Notes: generated by a model not told the origin, from the sequence alone. A DNA stretch of 64,000 bases from Odontocerum albicorne (GCA_949825065.1 OX463846.1:4297366-4361365), one strand, 5' to 3'. Counted from the first letter of the stretch, positions 29,995-40,247 are shown. Numbers and translations: made by a program.

Positions 29995-30510
29995 GTGTAA
30001 TGCAAATAATAATAAAATAACAATTTATGTATGGAAGCGAAACGTGGACATGGAAAAAGACTGAGATGAGCCTAATCAATGCTGTAGCAATTCGTGCGTT
30101 GAGAAGAATTCATGTAGTGACAATGTATGACGGTTTACGGAACTGAGTGATAAGGGATGAATGTGAACTTAAGACTGATGTGTTAAGTAAGATGAAGAAG
30201 AGCACGTTGAGTTGGTTTGGCCATGTGGAACGAATGAATGAAGAAAGACTAACAAAAGGGATATATTGTGCCAATGTGAGTGAACTGTGTGTGACAGGAA
30301 TACTAAGGAAATTATGGTGGGATCAAGGTGATTCAATTCTGAAAATAATTAAACGTTTGAAGTCAGATATCTTAGAAGTTGTATGAGAATGTGTATGGGC
30401 GTAAAATAGGCTAAGAAGTCTTGTCGAGATAAGAAAGTCTGGCGCCTTGTCATCTCTGCCTACCCTGACAGGGCAATGAAGTTATAGTATGTATGTATGT
30501 TCAATTATAG
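29995..30510 (+). mobile_element. RTE-d LINE, reverse transcriptase C-terminus and tail
   Basis: Best readable RTE-d copy: LMYGSETWTWKKTEMSLINA, RALRRIHVVTMYD, a stop, then IRDECELKTDVLSKMKKSTL, SWFGHVERMNEERLTKGIYC and ILRKLWWDQ. Y-G-S-E-x-W-T and W-F/Y-G-H-V-x-R are the standard motifs of the C-terminal region in RTE-type elements. The 3' tail has TCGAGATAAGAAAGTCTGG, CCCTGACAGGGCAATGAAG and ends GTATGTATGTATGTT. Confidence 0.82.
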
Positions 30511-30514
30511 CGCC

Positions 30515-30760
30515 GGTTAAAGAGAAAATTCTTCAAGGGCGCTCCTCCATGTTTTTTTAATAAGACGTTCCAAAAATAATTGTCATTAAGTGTTCATTAA
30601 AAATGTACATACCCACCCATATCTCTCACACGTAGAGGCAGACCATTCCACGCCACAGGATCAGCAACGGCAAAGCTCTATCATAATATCTCGCCCTATT
30701 GGATTGATTTAGAACATACAATTTATTAGATGAATAAGAAATTGACCTTAACACTTGCTT
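30515..30760 (-). mobile_element. CR1-a C-terminal and tail fragment
   Basis: Minus strand: tail end (AGCGCCGGTTAAAGAG, CTTCAAGGGCGCTC) at 30520-30555, then CTCTCACACGTAGAGGCAGA and CCATTCCACGCCACAGGATC, the DNA of the WNGLPLS region, at 30625-30690. The tail between is mostly deleted. Confidence 0.72.
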
Positions 30761-31404
30761 TACTGTGCTGAAAAATTCCGCCAGCCACGGTGCTGGACGC
30801 TAAGCGTCCATTGAAAAATGCATGTTTTAAATTTAAATTATGCAAAGTCTGCCAGGTTATTTTTTGTAATTAGCTATAAAAATAATTTTATTATGTATTA
30901 AAACGTCGAATAATCAAATAATATATAAGTCCTGGTCATTCGCTATCCATGACAGGGTGGTAAGTGTTAAAGATACTCGTATATCATACATCTCTCCGAA
31001 GGAGCATTCAGCAAATTTGGGGTTTAGGGTTTCTGCCGATGGTGTTACCGGTGACAACTATGTAAGTCGATTTGTCATATTCTGTTGCATACAGGGCAAG
31101 AAGCTCTCGTACTTGCAGCTTGTATGCGTCTTCTTTGCCCATTGGGTCCCTAAAAATAGCAACAGTTCTACGTCATTTGACTCGATCTGCTGAGTATTTA
31201 TGTTTTTGATGTGATTTATGTATTTTCTCTCATCTCGGACGTTCAATATTACTATTAAAATAAACATGGCTTCTCTGTGGTTCTAACTCTTGGAATGAAA
31301 TTTAATTTATTTTTTTTAAATATAAAAAGTGTTTCTTCTACGTTTTTGAGTGTCATGTAGTAGATGTTATATGTCTTGTACTAAACTTTTTTCGCTGTTT
31401 ACAA
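30761..31404. other. Unassigned DNA with an unrecognised frame pair
   Basis: Frames at 30957-31193 (+) and 31058-31267 (-) overlap a moderately GC-rich patch (31010-31200) with no recognised family; it may be an old transposon piece. ATACTCGTAT occurs at 30973-30982. Confidence 0.4.
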
Positions 31405-31465
31405 TATAACCAAGCAAATTTATTACCATGTGGCAATCTCTTCCAATCAACCAGATAGACGATTA
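31405..31465 (-). mobile_element. SINE 3' tail fragment
   Basis: Minus strand: GGAAGAGATTGCCACATGGT followed by AATAAATTTGCTTGG and TATATTGTAAACAGC. Confidence 0.6.
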
Positions 31466-31662
31466 CCGTGGGTCCGATACCTGTCTTTCAACTCTGAAGT
31501 TACGGGATCGGGCTTTCCTTTAGTTCCCAATTTAATTTATACGGGTATAAGTCTAGCTTTCGCTTAAGAGCTCTTTAGCATCAGTTTTTTTTATTGTAAA
31601 AGATTGCTACATAGTAATAAATCCCCACCGTTTGTTTGATTGTTAAAGATTGCTACATAGTA
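31466..31662 (+). mobile_element. SINE copy, diverged
   Basis: Plus strand head GATACCTGTCTTTCAACTCT and B-box ACGGGATCGGGCTTTCC, then GCTTAAGAGCTCTTTAGCAT and AGATTGCTACATAGTAATAA, which is itself repeated at 31645-31665. Confidence 0.6.
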
Positions 31663-31865
31663 ATAATATAAACGAAAGTGTTATATTAAAATAAATAACA
31701 ATAATTATATTATATCGTCATTAGCAATTTTCAAATGTATTTACAACCAAGTTTTTTCCCTGCCAATGTGCTAAATTAAAACTTGGTGTAGTTTTTAAAC
31801 TTATCATAGCGAAATATTTAATAAAAAATTACTTTGTTTTTCTACTAATAACATTAATCCCTCCT

Positions 31866-32065
31866 CCAGCCTTCATGGCCTAGTTGGTAAGATGCATGTC
31901 TTCCGACCCAGAGGTACGGATTCGATTGCCATTGAAAATCATGTTTTTTTTAAGATTTTCTGACAGGTTTTCACTTGAGTTATCTTAAACGTCTTTCTGG
32001 TTGATTAGAAGAGATGGACACATGGAAATAAGACCACCAGGCTGCACTTCATATAATGAAAGTGT
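31866..32065 (+). mobile_element. tRNA-derived SINE copy with a good head
   Basis: CCTTCATGGCCTAGTTGGTA then AGATGCATGTCTTCCGACCC and GGATTCGATTGCCATTG give clear A and B boxes. Tail: TCTTTCTGGTTGATTAGAAG and ACACATGGAAATAAGACCAC. Nearly full length. As elsewhere, no closed acceptor stem. Confidence 0.8.
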
Positions 32066-32559
32066 AAAAGAAAATCTATGCCACACGCATTTCTACCTCA
32101 TATCTCGAGGTTCTCTTCCAGCTGAATGATTTTAAATATTCTAATATGGAGTGCCACAAAATTAAAGTCAAAATCTTCGATAAGTTTTTTTAATTGAAGA
32201 CTAATTTCGTAATGTCATGCTGATTGTAGAGAGAGTCCGCCCTGAGAGCATCCAAAAAACATCCACAGCTTATAAGCCACATACTCCCACGAGATCAGGG
32301 TGTACGGCCTCCCATAATAGTCCGTATCTTCCACTTAATCTGGTCTAACAGGGCTTTAACTAGAATGAAGCTTATCTCGGATGATATCAACCTCAGATAT
32401 GTGCTCTTAATGAACGTTAAATACCAGCCTCTATGGAGGCCTGCAACATCGCTCCATTGAAATGTTATGGATAGAGAGCAATACAGAGCCGTCTATGAGA
32501 AGTTTATAGTGTAATGTGCAAAAAAGTAATAAATCTTTTAAAATAAGTTATTCGCACAG
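32066..32559. other. Unassigned DNA
   Basis: A GC-richer block at 32210-32480 (GTCCGCCCTGAGAGCATCC, CTCCCACGAGATCAGGG, CAGCCTCTATGGAGGCCTGC) is closed in every frame. It could be an old transposon or a decayed exon; I see no decisive mark. Confidence 0.4.
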
Positions 32560-32752
32560 CATATATTTACCCGTAGGTTGTGGATTCGATACTCGTTGAA
32601 ACCCAGATTTTTTTAAAAGGATTCCTTTCTCGTTTTCACTCAAGACCTCTTTAACATCTTTCTGGTCGGTGGAAAATATTGACATGGGCAATACGCCCAC
32701 AAGGTTGTACTGTATACAACAAAAGTGTAATACAGTACAATACAATACCTTA
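32560..32752 (+). mobile_element. tRNA-derived SINE copy lacking the A-box
   Basis: B-box GTGGATTCGATACTCGTTG, linker AGATTTTTTTAAAAGGATTC, then CAAGACCTCTTTAACATCTT and the tail ending TTGTACTGTATACAACAAAA and ATACAATACC. Well preserved 3' half. Confidence 0.78.
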
Positions 32753-33046
32753 TAGGCGTCGTTCAATTTATGTCGGGCTTTTGAAAGAAACTTGGTAATT
32801 ACACGATATTCAGTTTTGAAAATTTCAGAATATAACGAAATAAGATGAAATTTTCAGAATATATCTCTAGTTAACATACTACTGAGGATAGAGGTATCAA
32901 ATTTTAACTTTAACATCGCCTAGGCATGTGGTGGGCGTTGCCGACGTAACATATGTCTATGATATACACATTAACTTGTTCAGGTCGGAGACTTTTGAAC
33001 CTTTGTGATATGTATAATTGAGTTTTTTTTCCTCTACACCAATAAT
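32753..33046. other. Unassigned DNA
   Basis: Nothing recognised. Confidence 0.45.
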
Positions 33047-33125
33047 GTATTGGGTGTTGTTTATAGTTAAGGCATTAACGTTGTGGAGGTTTAAAGACAA
33101 TGTAATTTATTTTTATCAAATAATT
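33047..33125 (-). mobile_element. Penelope-like tail fragment
   Basis: TTGTTTATAGTTAAGGCATT, AACGTTGTGGAGGTTTAAAG and ACAATGTAATTTATTTTTAT are the outermost part of the Penelope tail in reverse orientation; the hammerhead-like part is absent. Confidence 0.65.
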
Positions 33126-33135
33126 AAACGTTATT

Positions 33136-33735
33136 TAACGGTGTTAACATAAGTTGTGTCCGTTTTTTTTTTCAATTTAAAAATGAGCACCAAAAGTAAA
33201 ACAAAATGGTAAATGTTATACATCATTCAAAAAAAAATTACTGATTTACAAGATATTGTGCTTTTACGTTACATATATTATTTTATTTGATTACACGCCT
33301 TCAAAATGGAATGTCAAGTAGACGAAAGTGAGCATTTCTGACACCTCTTTCTGTTCGCGTTCAATCGAGGGAATAAAGCTGCCAAAGCTGTTCGCGATAT
33401 TTGCGAAGTGTACGGTGAAGATGCTATGAATTTAAGGTCAGCTCGTTGATGGTTTTTGCGTTTCAAAGACGGTAATTTCGACCTGAAAGACATGGAGCGT
33501 TCCGGACGACCAGTGGACTTCCATGAGGACCGCTTAAACTATATTATTCACGAAGATTCCCTTCAAACCACCGTAAAATTGGCTGAGCAGATGAATTGTA
33601 GTCACATGACTGTATACCGCCATCTTAAATCAATGAGAAAAGTCCAGAAGTTCGTCGCTTAGGTTCCACATGTTTTGAGTGAAAACAACAAAAATCAACA
33701 TTCGACAATTTCTGCTGGTTTGCTCGCGCGTCATT
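33136..33735 (+). mobile_element. Mariner-A copy 3, 5' part
   Basis: Begins with a degraded left end (TAACGGTGTTAACATAAGTTG), then the leader and a transposase N-terminal region from ATG at 33306. It extends about 25 residues further than copies 1 and 2 (VPHVLSENNKNQHSTISAGL then LARH), the linker before the catalytic domain, and then stops abruptly against a reversed mariner-B at about 33736. Confidence 0.82.
33306..33735 (+). pseudogene. Mariner transposase N-terminal region, several stops
   Basis: MECQVDESEHF is followed by a TGA in place of arginine, then HLFLFAFNRGNKAAKA. After LRSAR there is another TGA (CGA to TGA) directly before the tryptophan that is lost in copies 1 and 2. The run WFLRFKDGNFDLKDMERSGR and MNCSHMTVYRHLKSM follow, then VQKFVA, a TAG, and VPHVLSENNK. 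Paired helix-turn-helix domain only, no catalytic aspartates. Confidence 0.83.
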
Positions 33736-34193
33736 TTTTATTGGTCATTGAAGTATAATGTATGGCATTTAAACACAAAAAACGATATCCGCCAAATGTC
33801 CGACTCTTGCATCTCCACAGATGTACACTCTTTTGTCAAAATTTTCAGTGACATTTTGGCATACTTGAGGTTCTATCTCACCAAAAACGGGAATCATTTC
33901 GTCCTTCAGCTCAGGAATTGATCGGGGGTCATTCTTATAGACCTGGTTTTTCACGTAGCCCTAGAGAAAATAGTCCAACGGTGTCAGATCACATTATCTT
34001 GGTGGCCAATTAACATCACCGTTTCCGGAGATTGCGATATGTAAAATAATTCAACAATTTGAACGCGTTGTTGTATTGTATACGATTCCATTTTTTATAA
34101 ATGTCCTACATTACATTTCTCAAATGTCACAAGACCCAGGCAAGTTCGCGACGCCATCTGTGTTTAATCCAAGAATTAAAAAAAATGCTCAAT
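33736..34193 (-). mobile_element. Mariner-B copy 1, internally deleted, right end lost
   Basis: Minus strand, from the left end (TTAAAGGGTCTTTCAAATTG at about 34195) through the start region and, after the deletion junction near 34030, the transposase end (CDLTPLDYFL-type, then KNQVYKNDPRSIPELKDEM, ENFDKRVYICGDAR). Compared with the complete copy at 43247-44115, the right terminal part is missing where it meets mariner-A. The deletion junction is the same in both copies. Confidence 0.82.
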
Positions 34194-34837
34194 TTGAAAG
34201 ACCCTTTAATTGTTAGTTTATAAGAAGATATTACAACTTGGTAATAAACTTGCAATTTTTACACTTCATTGAAGTTTTAAATAAATAAATAGTAGACAAA
34301 GCACGGTGAAAGGTATAAACTGAATTATAAGTATCCATTTCTTCAGCATCTCCTCCTCTGGCCATTACTTTCAGTCTTGGAGTCATTGATGGTTATCGTC
34401 TGCACTGAGTGGTCATCGGAAATTAGCTCGAGTGGACGTTATGTTAATCCATTCGTGACAAAAAGCAAGACGATTGCAAAGTATCCATCCACATCCGATC
34501 ATTTGCAGTTTCACTTTCGTGAAATTTCTCTTAATGATCTGTAATCAAAAGTAGTCGTTTTGTCTCGATTAAGATTACTCTTTTACTTTTAGACCAAATC
34601 GTTTAATTTCAAATTGGCGACGTGAGCTTTGCAATAATCGTGTCTTCCGACTGAAATGGACCACTTTTTTTAAACGTAATAATTCGATATAAAACCATAA
34701 CAAAAACACGCTAAAAAAGAGTTTAATTATATTATTAAGGCAAAGTTCATATTAAAATCGTATTTCGTTTGAGCAAAATTAAGAGATACATTTAACTGAT
34801 AATTTGGCACTAAAATTTAATATATCATGGACAATGG
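34194..34837. other. Unassigned DNA
   Basis: No frame or repeat recognised. 34330-34560 is mixed in composition. Confidence 0.45.
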
Positions 34838-35690
34838 CAGTGGTCCTCAAACTTCTAATACCTTCGGAACTCTTCGTTTCAAATATTATCTCTTTATACC
34901 ACTAGTACAAATAAATTTATATTTCAAAGTCAAACGATTTAAAATGAGCCTTTAGAAATTTACAATTTTATTTAGTTTTGATAAAAATGGATAGATATAA
35001 ATGACTTTATTAGCATTGTCTAGAATTTTGAACCCCTATAATGCAAGCGTTCAAATTATACATTGCCACAGACGACAAAAACGCATATTTTCACAGTCTA
35101 GGGTTCTCAATCAAATGTCATTTGTAAGTATCATAAAGATGTATACTTTTAAATGACTTTATTAGCATTGTTTAGAATTTGAACCTCTGTAATGCAAACG
35201 TTCAAATTATACATTGCCACAGACGACAAAAACGCATATTTTCACATTCTAGGGTTCTCAATCAAATGTCATTTGTAAGTATCATAAAGATGTATGCTTT
35301 TAAATGACTTTATTGGCATTGTCTAGAATTTTGAACCTCTGTTATGCAAGCGTTCAAATTATACATTGCCATAGACGACAAAAACGCATATTTTCACATT
35401 CTAGGGTTCTCAATCAAATGTCATTTATAAGTATCATAAAGATGTATGCTTTTAAATGACTTTATTACCATTGTCTAGAATTTTGAACCTCTGTAATGCA
35501 AGCGTTCAAATTGTACATTGCTACAGACCACAAAAACGTACATATTCACATATCTTAGGTTCTTCCTTTTCTTCTTAATATTTAAGATAAAACATTAAAT
35601 AAAAAAATACTAGAAATCAAACAAAAAAAATTATATGAAAAGTTTTTAGACCCCTGAAACGTTTGACGGAACCCAGTTTGAATATCACTA
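34838..35690. mobile_element. hAT-like non-autonomous element carrying a 152-bp array
   Basis: The left end CAGTGGTCCTCAAACTT and the inverted right end (TAGTGATATTCAAACTGGG read inward) resemble hAT terminal repeats. I could not find a clean 8-bp duplication. The interior is mostly the tandem array 35000-35560. Confidence 0.5.
35000..35565. repeat. 152-bp tandem array, almost four units
   Basis: ATGACTTTATTAGCATTGTC-type unit starts lie at 35001, 35153, 35304 and 35456. Units contain CAAGCGTTCAAATTATACAT and GACGACAAAAACGCATATTT, with few differences. No long frame. Confidence 0.93.
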
Positions 35691-35995
35691 TGGTAATGTA
35701 TCTAATTTTCTCTTTTTCCTTCACGACTTTTACTTAAAACAAATTGAACCAAACCACTTAATTTAAAATTAATCCAAGATCGTGGCTTCCTCTATGACTA
35801 CTCGGAAAGATGTCTAAGAAAAACTTTGTGGCGCCTAGTTTTGAAAAATTAAAGAATATTCAATTTAAATGTATTTCTTTACTAACATTTTATTGCATAA
35901 CAATCTAGCGAGCTTATTTTTAGGTTGCAATATATTTCAAGTAACCAGACAATACTATATTATATAAAGGAATTTAAAAGGGGGCAAAATTATTG
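35691..35995. other. Unassigned DNA
   Basis: Nothing recognised. Confidence 0.5.
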
Positions 35996-36090
35996 TTAAT
36001 ATTGTCAAAATCCCAAAGGATATAAGTTAATATTGTCAAAATCCCAAAGGATATAAGTTAATATTGTCAAAATCCCAAAGGCTGTATGCA
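35996..36090. repeat. 31-bp tandem repeat, three units
   Basis: TTAATATTGTCAAAATCCCA followed by AAGGATATAAG repeats exactly at a 31-bp step (36001, 36032, 36063). The third unit decays. Confidence 0.92.
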
Positions 36091-36464
36091 AGGGATCTCA
36101 AAATGTACTCCAAGAAAGCTTCTGTACCAGAACATCATAGAGCCTCCTCCGTCTAGTTTTTTTCAAATACTTTTGAATAGCGATGTTTTATCCAGTTTTG
36201 ATCCTTCGGACAAATGGAGACAAGAGTAAACAAGGAGACGGGCGTAGAAAATAAACATTTAATCTTCGACCCAACAATTGAGTATCCTATACCATATTTC
36301 AGCTCCCTATTTCGCGGAAAAAAAATCTTCATTTCAGTTCACCATGGATCAGTATTTTTGTGAAATTAAATAAAGATTTCTAAAGAAGAGAACTGAGTGC
36401 AAATACTTTTTTTTGACTGAATTTGAATAGTATAAAAAATACAATAATAATTTATTGTTTATAA
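36091..36464. other. Unassigned DNA
   Basis: Nothing recognised. Confidence 0.5.
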
Positions 36465-36685
36465 TAAAGGCATTAATATTGTGGAGGTTTAAAGACATTA
36501 TAATTTGTTTCATAGAACACTGTTTATTACACTTTATGTAACGGTATAACCGTACCGGTTTCAAGGTTTCACCTCATCATCAGGGGAGCACAAAGTCTTT
36601 TTGATGAGGGGAAAACCGTTATACCGTTACATAAAGTGGAAAAGGCAGTGTTTGATAAAACAAATTATAGTACAATTATATTAAT
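36465..36685. mobile_element. Penelope-like tail foldback
   Basis: A reversed tail arm (AAAGGCATTAATATTGTGGA ... GTACCGGTTTCAAGG ... CATCATCAGGGGAGC, 36465-36587) faces a shorter forward arm (TTGATGAGGGGAAAACC ... TACCGTTACATAAAGTGG ... CAGTGTTTGATAAAACAAAT). The forward arm has lost part of its core. No coding between the arms. Confidence 0.72.
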
Positions 36686-37353
36686 TAAAATAACAAAAAA
36701 AAAGCATTTTAAAAGCATAATTATTGTTATTTATTGATGGTTTGACCCTATACTTAGGAGCCTATCTATGTCACTTTAACCTTACGACAATACAAAAAAA
36801 CAAGAAGACACCTATTCACCAAATGCACATTATTAATGTTAAATTATTTCGGGTACATAAAACAAAATCAGGATATTATACTGTTAAACTATAAATTGAC
36901 TATGATTTATATCATTTACACCATAAAAGCATCAACCAGTTATGATTATTTCGCAAAAACCTCCGTGAAACATATGCAAAACGTTATCGCATAAAATCTG
37001 CACAGATCGTCATCTATCACCAAAGCTGGTTCTTGACTAACGGACACGGCCGAGGTGAGGCTGTTAGAGATTAAAACGAGTCTCTGTAATTATTAAAAAT
37101 CATTTAATCGTTCCGCCGCGCCTCGTTTCACTTTCCTTGCAATACTGCACATCGCATGCATTGGACATTTTATGTAAAAAAAAATAAGGTAAATTGACGT
37201 AATAGCATGCATACTGAATTTTGCAACAATCTATCACATTACAAATAAATTACAGAGTATATAATTATGGATTGTATAATATATTCTGCGTATGTATGAT
37301 ACAAACAAATGTTTTTTTTTCTCAATACAATGTACAGTGTACAGTTTTTTTTT
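36686..37353. other. Unassigned DNA
   Basis: 36985-37150 is GC-richer and closed in all frames (GGACACGGCCGAGGTGAGGC, CGTTCCGCCGCGCCTCG). No family recognised; one of few stretches without obvious repeats. Confidence 0.4.
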
Positions 37354-38284
37354 TCTCAACACAATGCACAAAACCTAGGAGTGCTAATAGAAAATACTCT
37401 CTCATGGCGAGATCAAATAAATGAGGTGAGCCGAAGGATCTTCTTCAGCCTTCATTCCCTTAAAGTGTTGCAAAGATTCCTACCTACTAAAACCAAAATT
37501 TTACTCGTACAATCTCTGCTCTTTCCGATTCTGGACTATGCGGACATATGTTACTTGGATGTTACAGAGGAACAGCTGGACAAATTACAGCGTCTTCAAA
37601 ATGTGTGTCTAAATTTTATTTTCAACCTACGAAAGTACAATCATATAACTTCATACCAGAAGGCATTGAACTGGTTGAATGTTAGAAATAGACGCCAAAT
37701 TCACATACTGTCTATATTTTATAATATCCTTAACTGTCCCGCCACACTCTCTTATCTCGCTGAAAATTTTCAACGTCTTTTCAATCATGGATTAGCGCTA
37801 CGCTCAAACAGAGATTGTTTATTGGACTTTCCAGTTCACCGCTCCTCTTTCTTTACGTCGTCCTTAACTGCCCATGCAGTGAGACTCTGGAATCAGTTAC
37901 AAACCAATATAAGACTCGCTCCGTCCTTGGCATGCTTTAAGAAGCGACTAAAAAAACTCTTCATTTCTAGTCAGTAATATAACGTGTTTCATTCCTGATT
38001 TTTCTTTTCTTTTCCTCTCCACCATCCCTTCCTTTCCTTTTGATTGATGATATCTCACTTTATATGAAAAATAATGTTCGGGTGTGTGTTCGTCTTTGTG
38101 GGGTTCGTGGGCATGTTCTCACTTATATGTTTATGGATTTCGTGAGGATGGATAGTCATTTTAATGATTTATGCGACCACTTAACTTGCTTCATTTACTT
38201 TTGTCTGGTTGGTTGGAAGAGATTGCCGCCTGGCAATAAGCCCGCCAGATTGTATTGCAATAAAAGTGTTAAATAAAATAAATA
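37354..38284 (+). mobile_element. LINE-b, reverse transcriptase C-terminus and complete 3' end
   Basis: Longest LINE-b copy. An open frame through 37977 is followed by about 300 bp of untranslated tail ending in GAAGAGATTGCCGCCTGGCA, ATAAGCCCGCCAGATTG, CAATAAAAGTG and TAAATAAAATAAATA. 5'-truncated near 37354. It is the reference for copies at 4903, 11556, 39427 and 44295. Its tail resembles the SINE tail. A CAG-ended MITE half begins right at its end (38285). Confidence 0.85.
37360..37977 (+). pseudogene. CR1/Jockey-type reverse transcriptase, C-terminal 205 residues
   Basis: The frame reads QNLGVLIENTLSWRDQINEV, SRRIFFSLHSLKVLQRFLPT, KILLVQSLLFPILDYADICY, LDKLQRLQNVCLNFIFNLRK, NHITSYQKALNWLNVRNRRQ, then AHAVRLWNQLQTNIRLAPSL and ACFKKRLKKLFISSQ. 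L-G-V-x-x-x-x-x-L-x-W, L-Q-R-L-Q-N and the R-L-W-N-x-L-P-like end define the post-catalytic part of CR1/Jockey-superfamily enzymes. The catalytic FADD-type motif would lie upstream and is absent. No stop within about 205 codons, so it is relatively young, but it cannot function. Confidence 0.82.
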
Positions 38285-38330
38285 CAGTGCCCGGCGGTAA
38301 ATAATACAAATTGGGCTTAAGAAAGAGAAG
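38285..38330 (+). mobile_element. Scrap of the CAG-ended MITE
   Basis: CAGTGCCCGGCGGTAAATAA and TTGGGCTTAAGAAAGAGAAG follow the first 45 bp of the MITE arm. A TA precedes it. Confidence 0.65.
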
Positions 38331-38531
38331 AATCGCTGCCTTTGGGAATTCCGGTAGGTAGAGCGGTCATACTTTTTAAGTGTGTGTCCTCATATAGACG
38401 TGTTTCATATGTCACTCAGCTCCTTCAGAAAAATCTCTTAAATTTAGTGTAATACTTGAAATAATTTAATATTATTTAACATGTTATATTTTGTCATAAT
38501 GTTTTAGTTGTAACATATACATTTTTACTCT
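38331..38531. other. Unassigned DNA
   Basis: Nothing recognised. Confidence 0.5.
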
Positions 38532-38788
38532 TGTTGTTTATAGTTAAGGCATTAACTTTGTGGAGGTTTAAAGACATTGTAATTTATTTTTATCAAACAC
38601 TGTTTATTCCACTATTTTGTTACGGTATAACCCTACCGGTTTCAAGGCTTTCACCTAATATTCAGGGGAGCGCAAACAAGTCTTGTTTGCGCTCCCCTGA
38701 AGATGAGGTGAAAGCCTTGAAACCGGTAAGGTTATACCGTCACAAAAAAGTGGAATAAACAGTGTTTGATAAAAATAAATTGCAAATT
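38532..38788. mobile_element. Penelope-like tail, near-perfect foldback
   Basis: Two tail copies face each other: a reversed arm 38532-38677 and a forward arm 38686-38788. GGGGAGCGCAAAC (38665-38677) and GTTTGCGCTCCCC (38686-38698) close the centre with a 8-bp loop CAAGTCTT-like sequence. As RNA or single-stranded DNA it would form a hairpin with arms of about 100 bp. The forward arm has CTGAAGATGAGG ... TTGAAACCGGTA. Confidence 0.82.
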
Positions 38789-38790
38789 TT

Positions 38791-39426
38791 TACAATTGTT
38801 TGTATCAAATGAGTCTTAACATTTTGAATTGTTTTATACATATTTTTTTATGTACTTGTTATGTTTGGTCTTTTTACGAATTAGGAAACTCTGTAATATG
38901 TAAAGGACCTGAAAAAATTAATTAATTAATTAATGTAGTTTAATTAATCTTTCCATGTAAGAAACCAACCACTTAGGATCTCGCAACCAGATATACTCGT
39001 ATATTGATCACAACCATGTCAAATGGACTTCTCACAGATCACAGTTCTCAGCAATAATGTAACGATATTGTAAATACGTCTTAATCGCCTGTAATTAAGA
39101 AATGACTAAATTAGAAGTACACAAAGTGGTCACTAAACACGGACAGGTACTGCTGGTATGACTGAGGCAGGTTCCCAGAAGAGCTAATCACTCGATGATT
39201 GGTCTGAGCCTAATCGCATTGGCTAAGGAGCTCTGAGACCCTGGGATGTTGCGCAAGGTGAGTTGAACACCGAGCACTGGATGCGAGTCTGAGTACAGAG
39301 TACTGAGCTCTGAGCACACGCTCCGTCTCGATGGGCGTCTCTAATTGAGGCAAGGATAATAGACGTTATCGTGGTGTGAGGTTTACTTCTCAATTTAATT
39401 CATTTACATTTAATTTGTGATTTATT
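38791..39426. other. Unassigned DNA with a GC-rich block
   Basis: 39100-39360 is clearly GC-richer (GGACAGGTACTGCTGGTATG, GGGATGTTGCGCAAGGTGAG) and includes a GAGTCTGAGTACAGAGTACT / GAGCTCTGAGC series of short imperfect repeats. No frame. ATACTCGTAT at 38993-39002. Confidence 0.4.
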
Positions 39427-39520
39427 AGATATCAACTAATATTAGACTCGCTTCGTTATTAGCATGTTTTAAAAAAACGATTGAAAAAACTCTTCAATTT
39501 GAAATATGTAATGTTATTTT
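39427..39520 (+). mobile_element. LINE-b fragment
   Basis: ATCAACTAATATTAGACTCG, CATGTTTTAAAAAAACGATT and GAAAAAACTCTTCAATTT match the last codons of LINE-b (37905-37975). Confidence 0.68.
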
Positions 39521-39584
39521 CTTTTACGGTTTTTCTTTCTTCTTGGTTATATCCCAAATTTGTTTAAAGGTATACCTGGATATT

Positions 39585-39835
39585 ACTCCTAAAGCTTTAG
39601 GAGAGATCTACTCATATGTTTTATCTTCATCGTTTGCTCTCTGCTAAGGGATGGATACATTAGCACCGCATGTCTCCATCCCTCCCGGTCCTGAGCCATA
39701 TTAAATGCAGTACTCAAAGAGGACCCTGTTAACTTCTTTATTTGATATGTCCATCTCAAAGGACACCTTACTCTTGCTCATCTTTCCTTAACTGTCCTCC
39801 TGACCACCAGCTTTTCTAAACTTTCATATTTTTTT
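39585..39835 (-). mobile_element. RTE-type LINE C-terminal fragment, unplaced
   Basis: Minus-strand reading AQDREGWRHAVLMYPSLAES is the A-x-D-R-x-x-W-R-x-x-V ending common to RTE-type proteins. Upstream codons are frameshifted. Confidence 0.6.
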
Positions 39836-40164
39836 CTAGCAACACACAAAAAGTAAGTTGTGATGCTCACCTGTTCAATACACAAACAAATTGCTAACGG
39901 GAAAAATATAAAACCCTTTGTTGATTAACAAACTTTTGTTTAATATACCGGACAATTATAATATTTACGCCACTGTGAAATAATATTGTTTTCAGTGTCA
40001 TATTCACTGAACTGTTAAAAGCATCACCACTCGCACACGGAATGACTTTGTGAATGAATTTTCGCTTTTCTTTGTAGAAACGGTATGTGATAGTAAATAG
40101 ATTCAGCTCTGGGGTTAGTGTAGTGTACGAGTGTGAATAGTATTCATATATAATCATAAATTTT
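39836..40164. other. Unassigned DNA
   Basis: Nothing recognised; a minus frame at 39894-40157 has no motif. Confidence 0.45.
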
Positions 40165-40247
40165 GATAAGACCTCCCAAAAAGGGTTGTCTTCAAGTGCT
40201 TCCTAAAGCTGCACACGCCACCCATATATTATATCTAAAACTACGAG
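40165..40247 (-). mobile_element. CR1-a, downstream part, split by a TTAA insertion
   Basis: Minus strand: CTTCAAGTGCTTCCTAAAGC and TGCACACGCCACCCATAT match the CR1-a region just after WNGLPLS. The upstream neighbour is at 41474-41620, on the other side of the inserted element. Confidence 0.75.
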
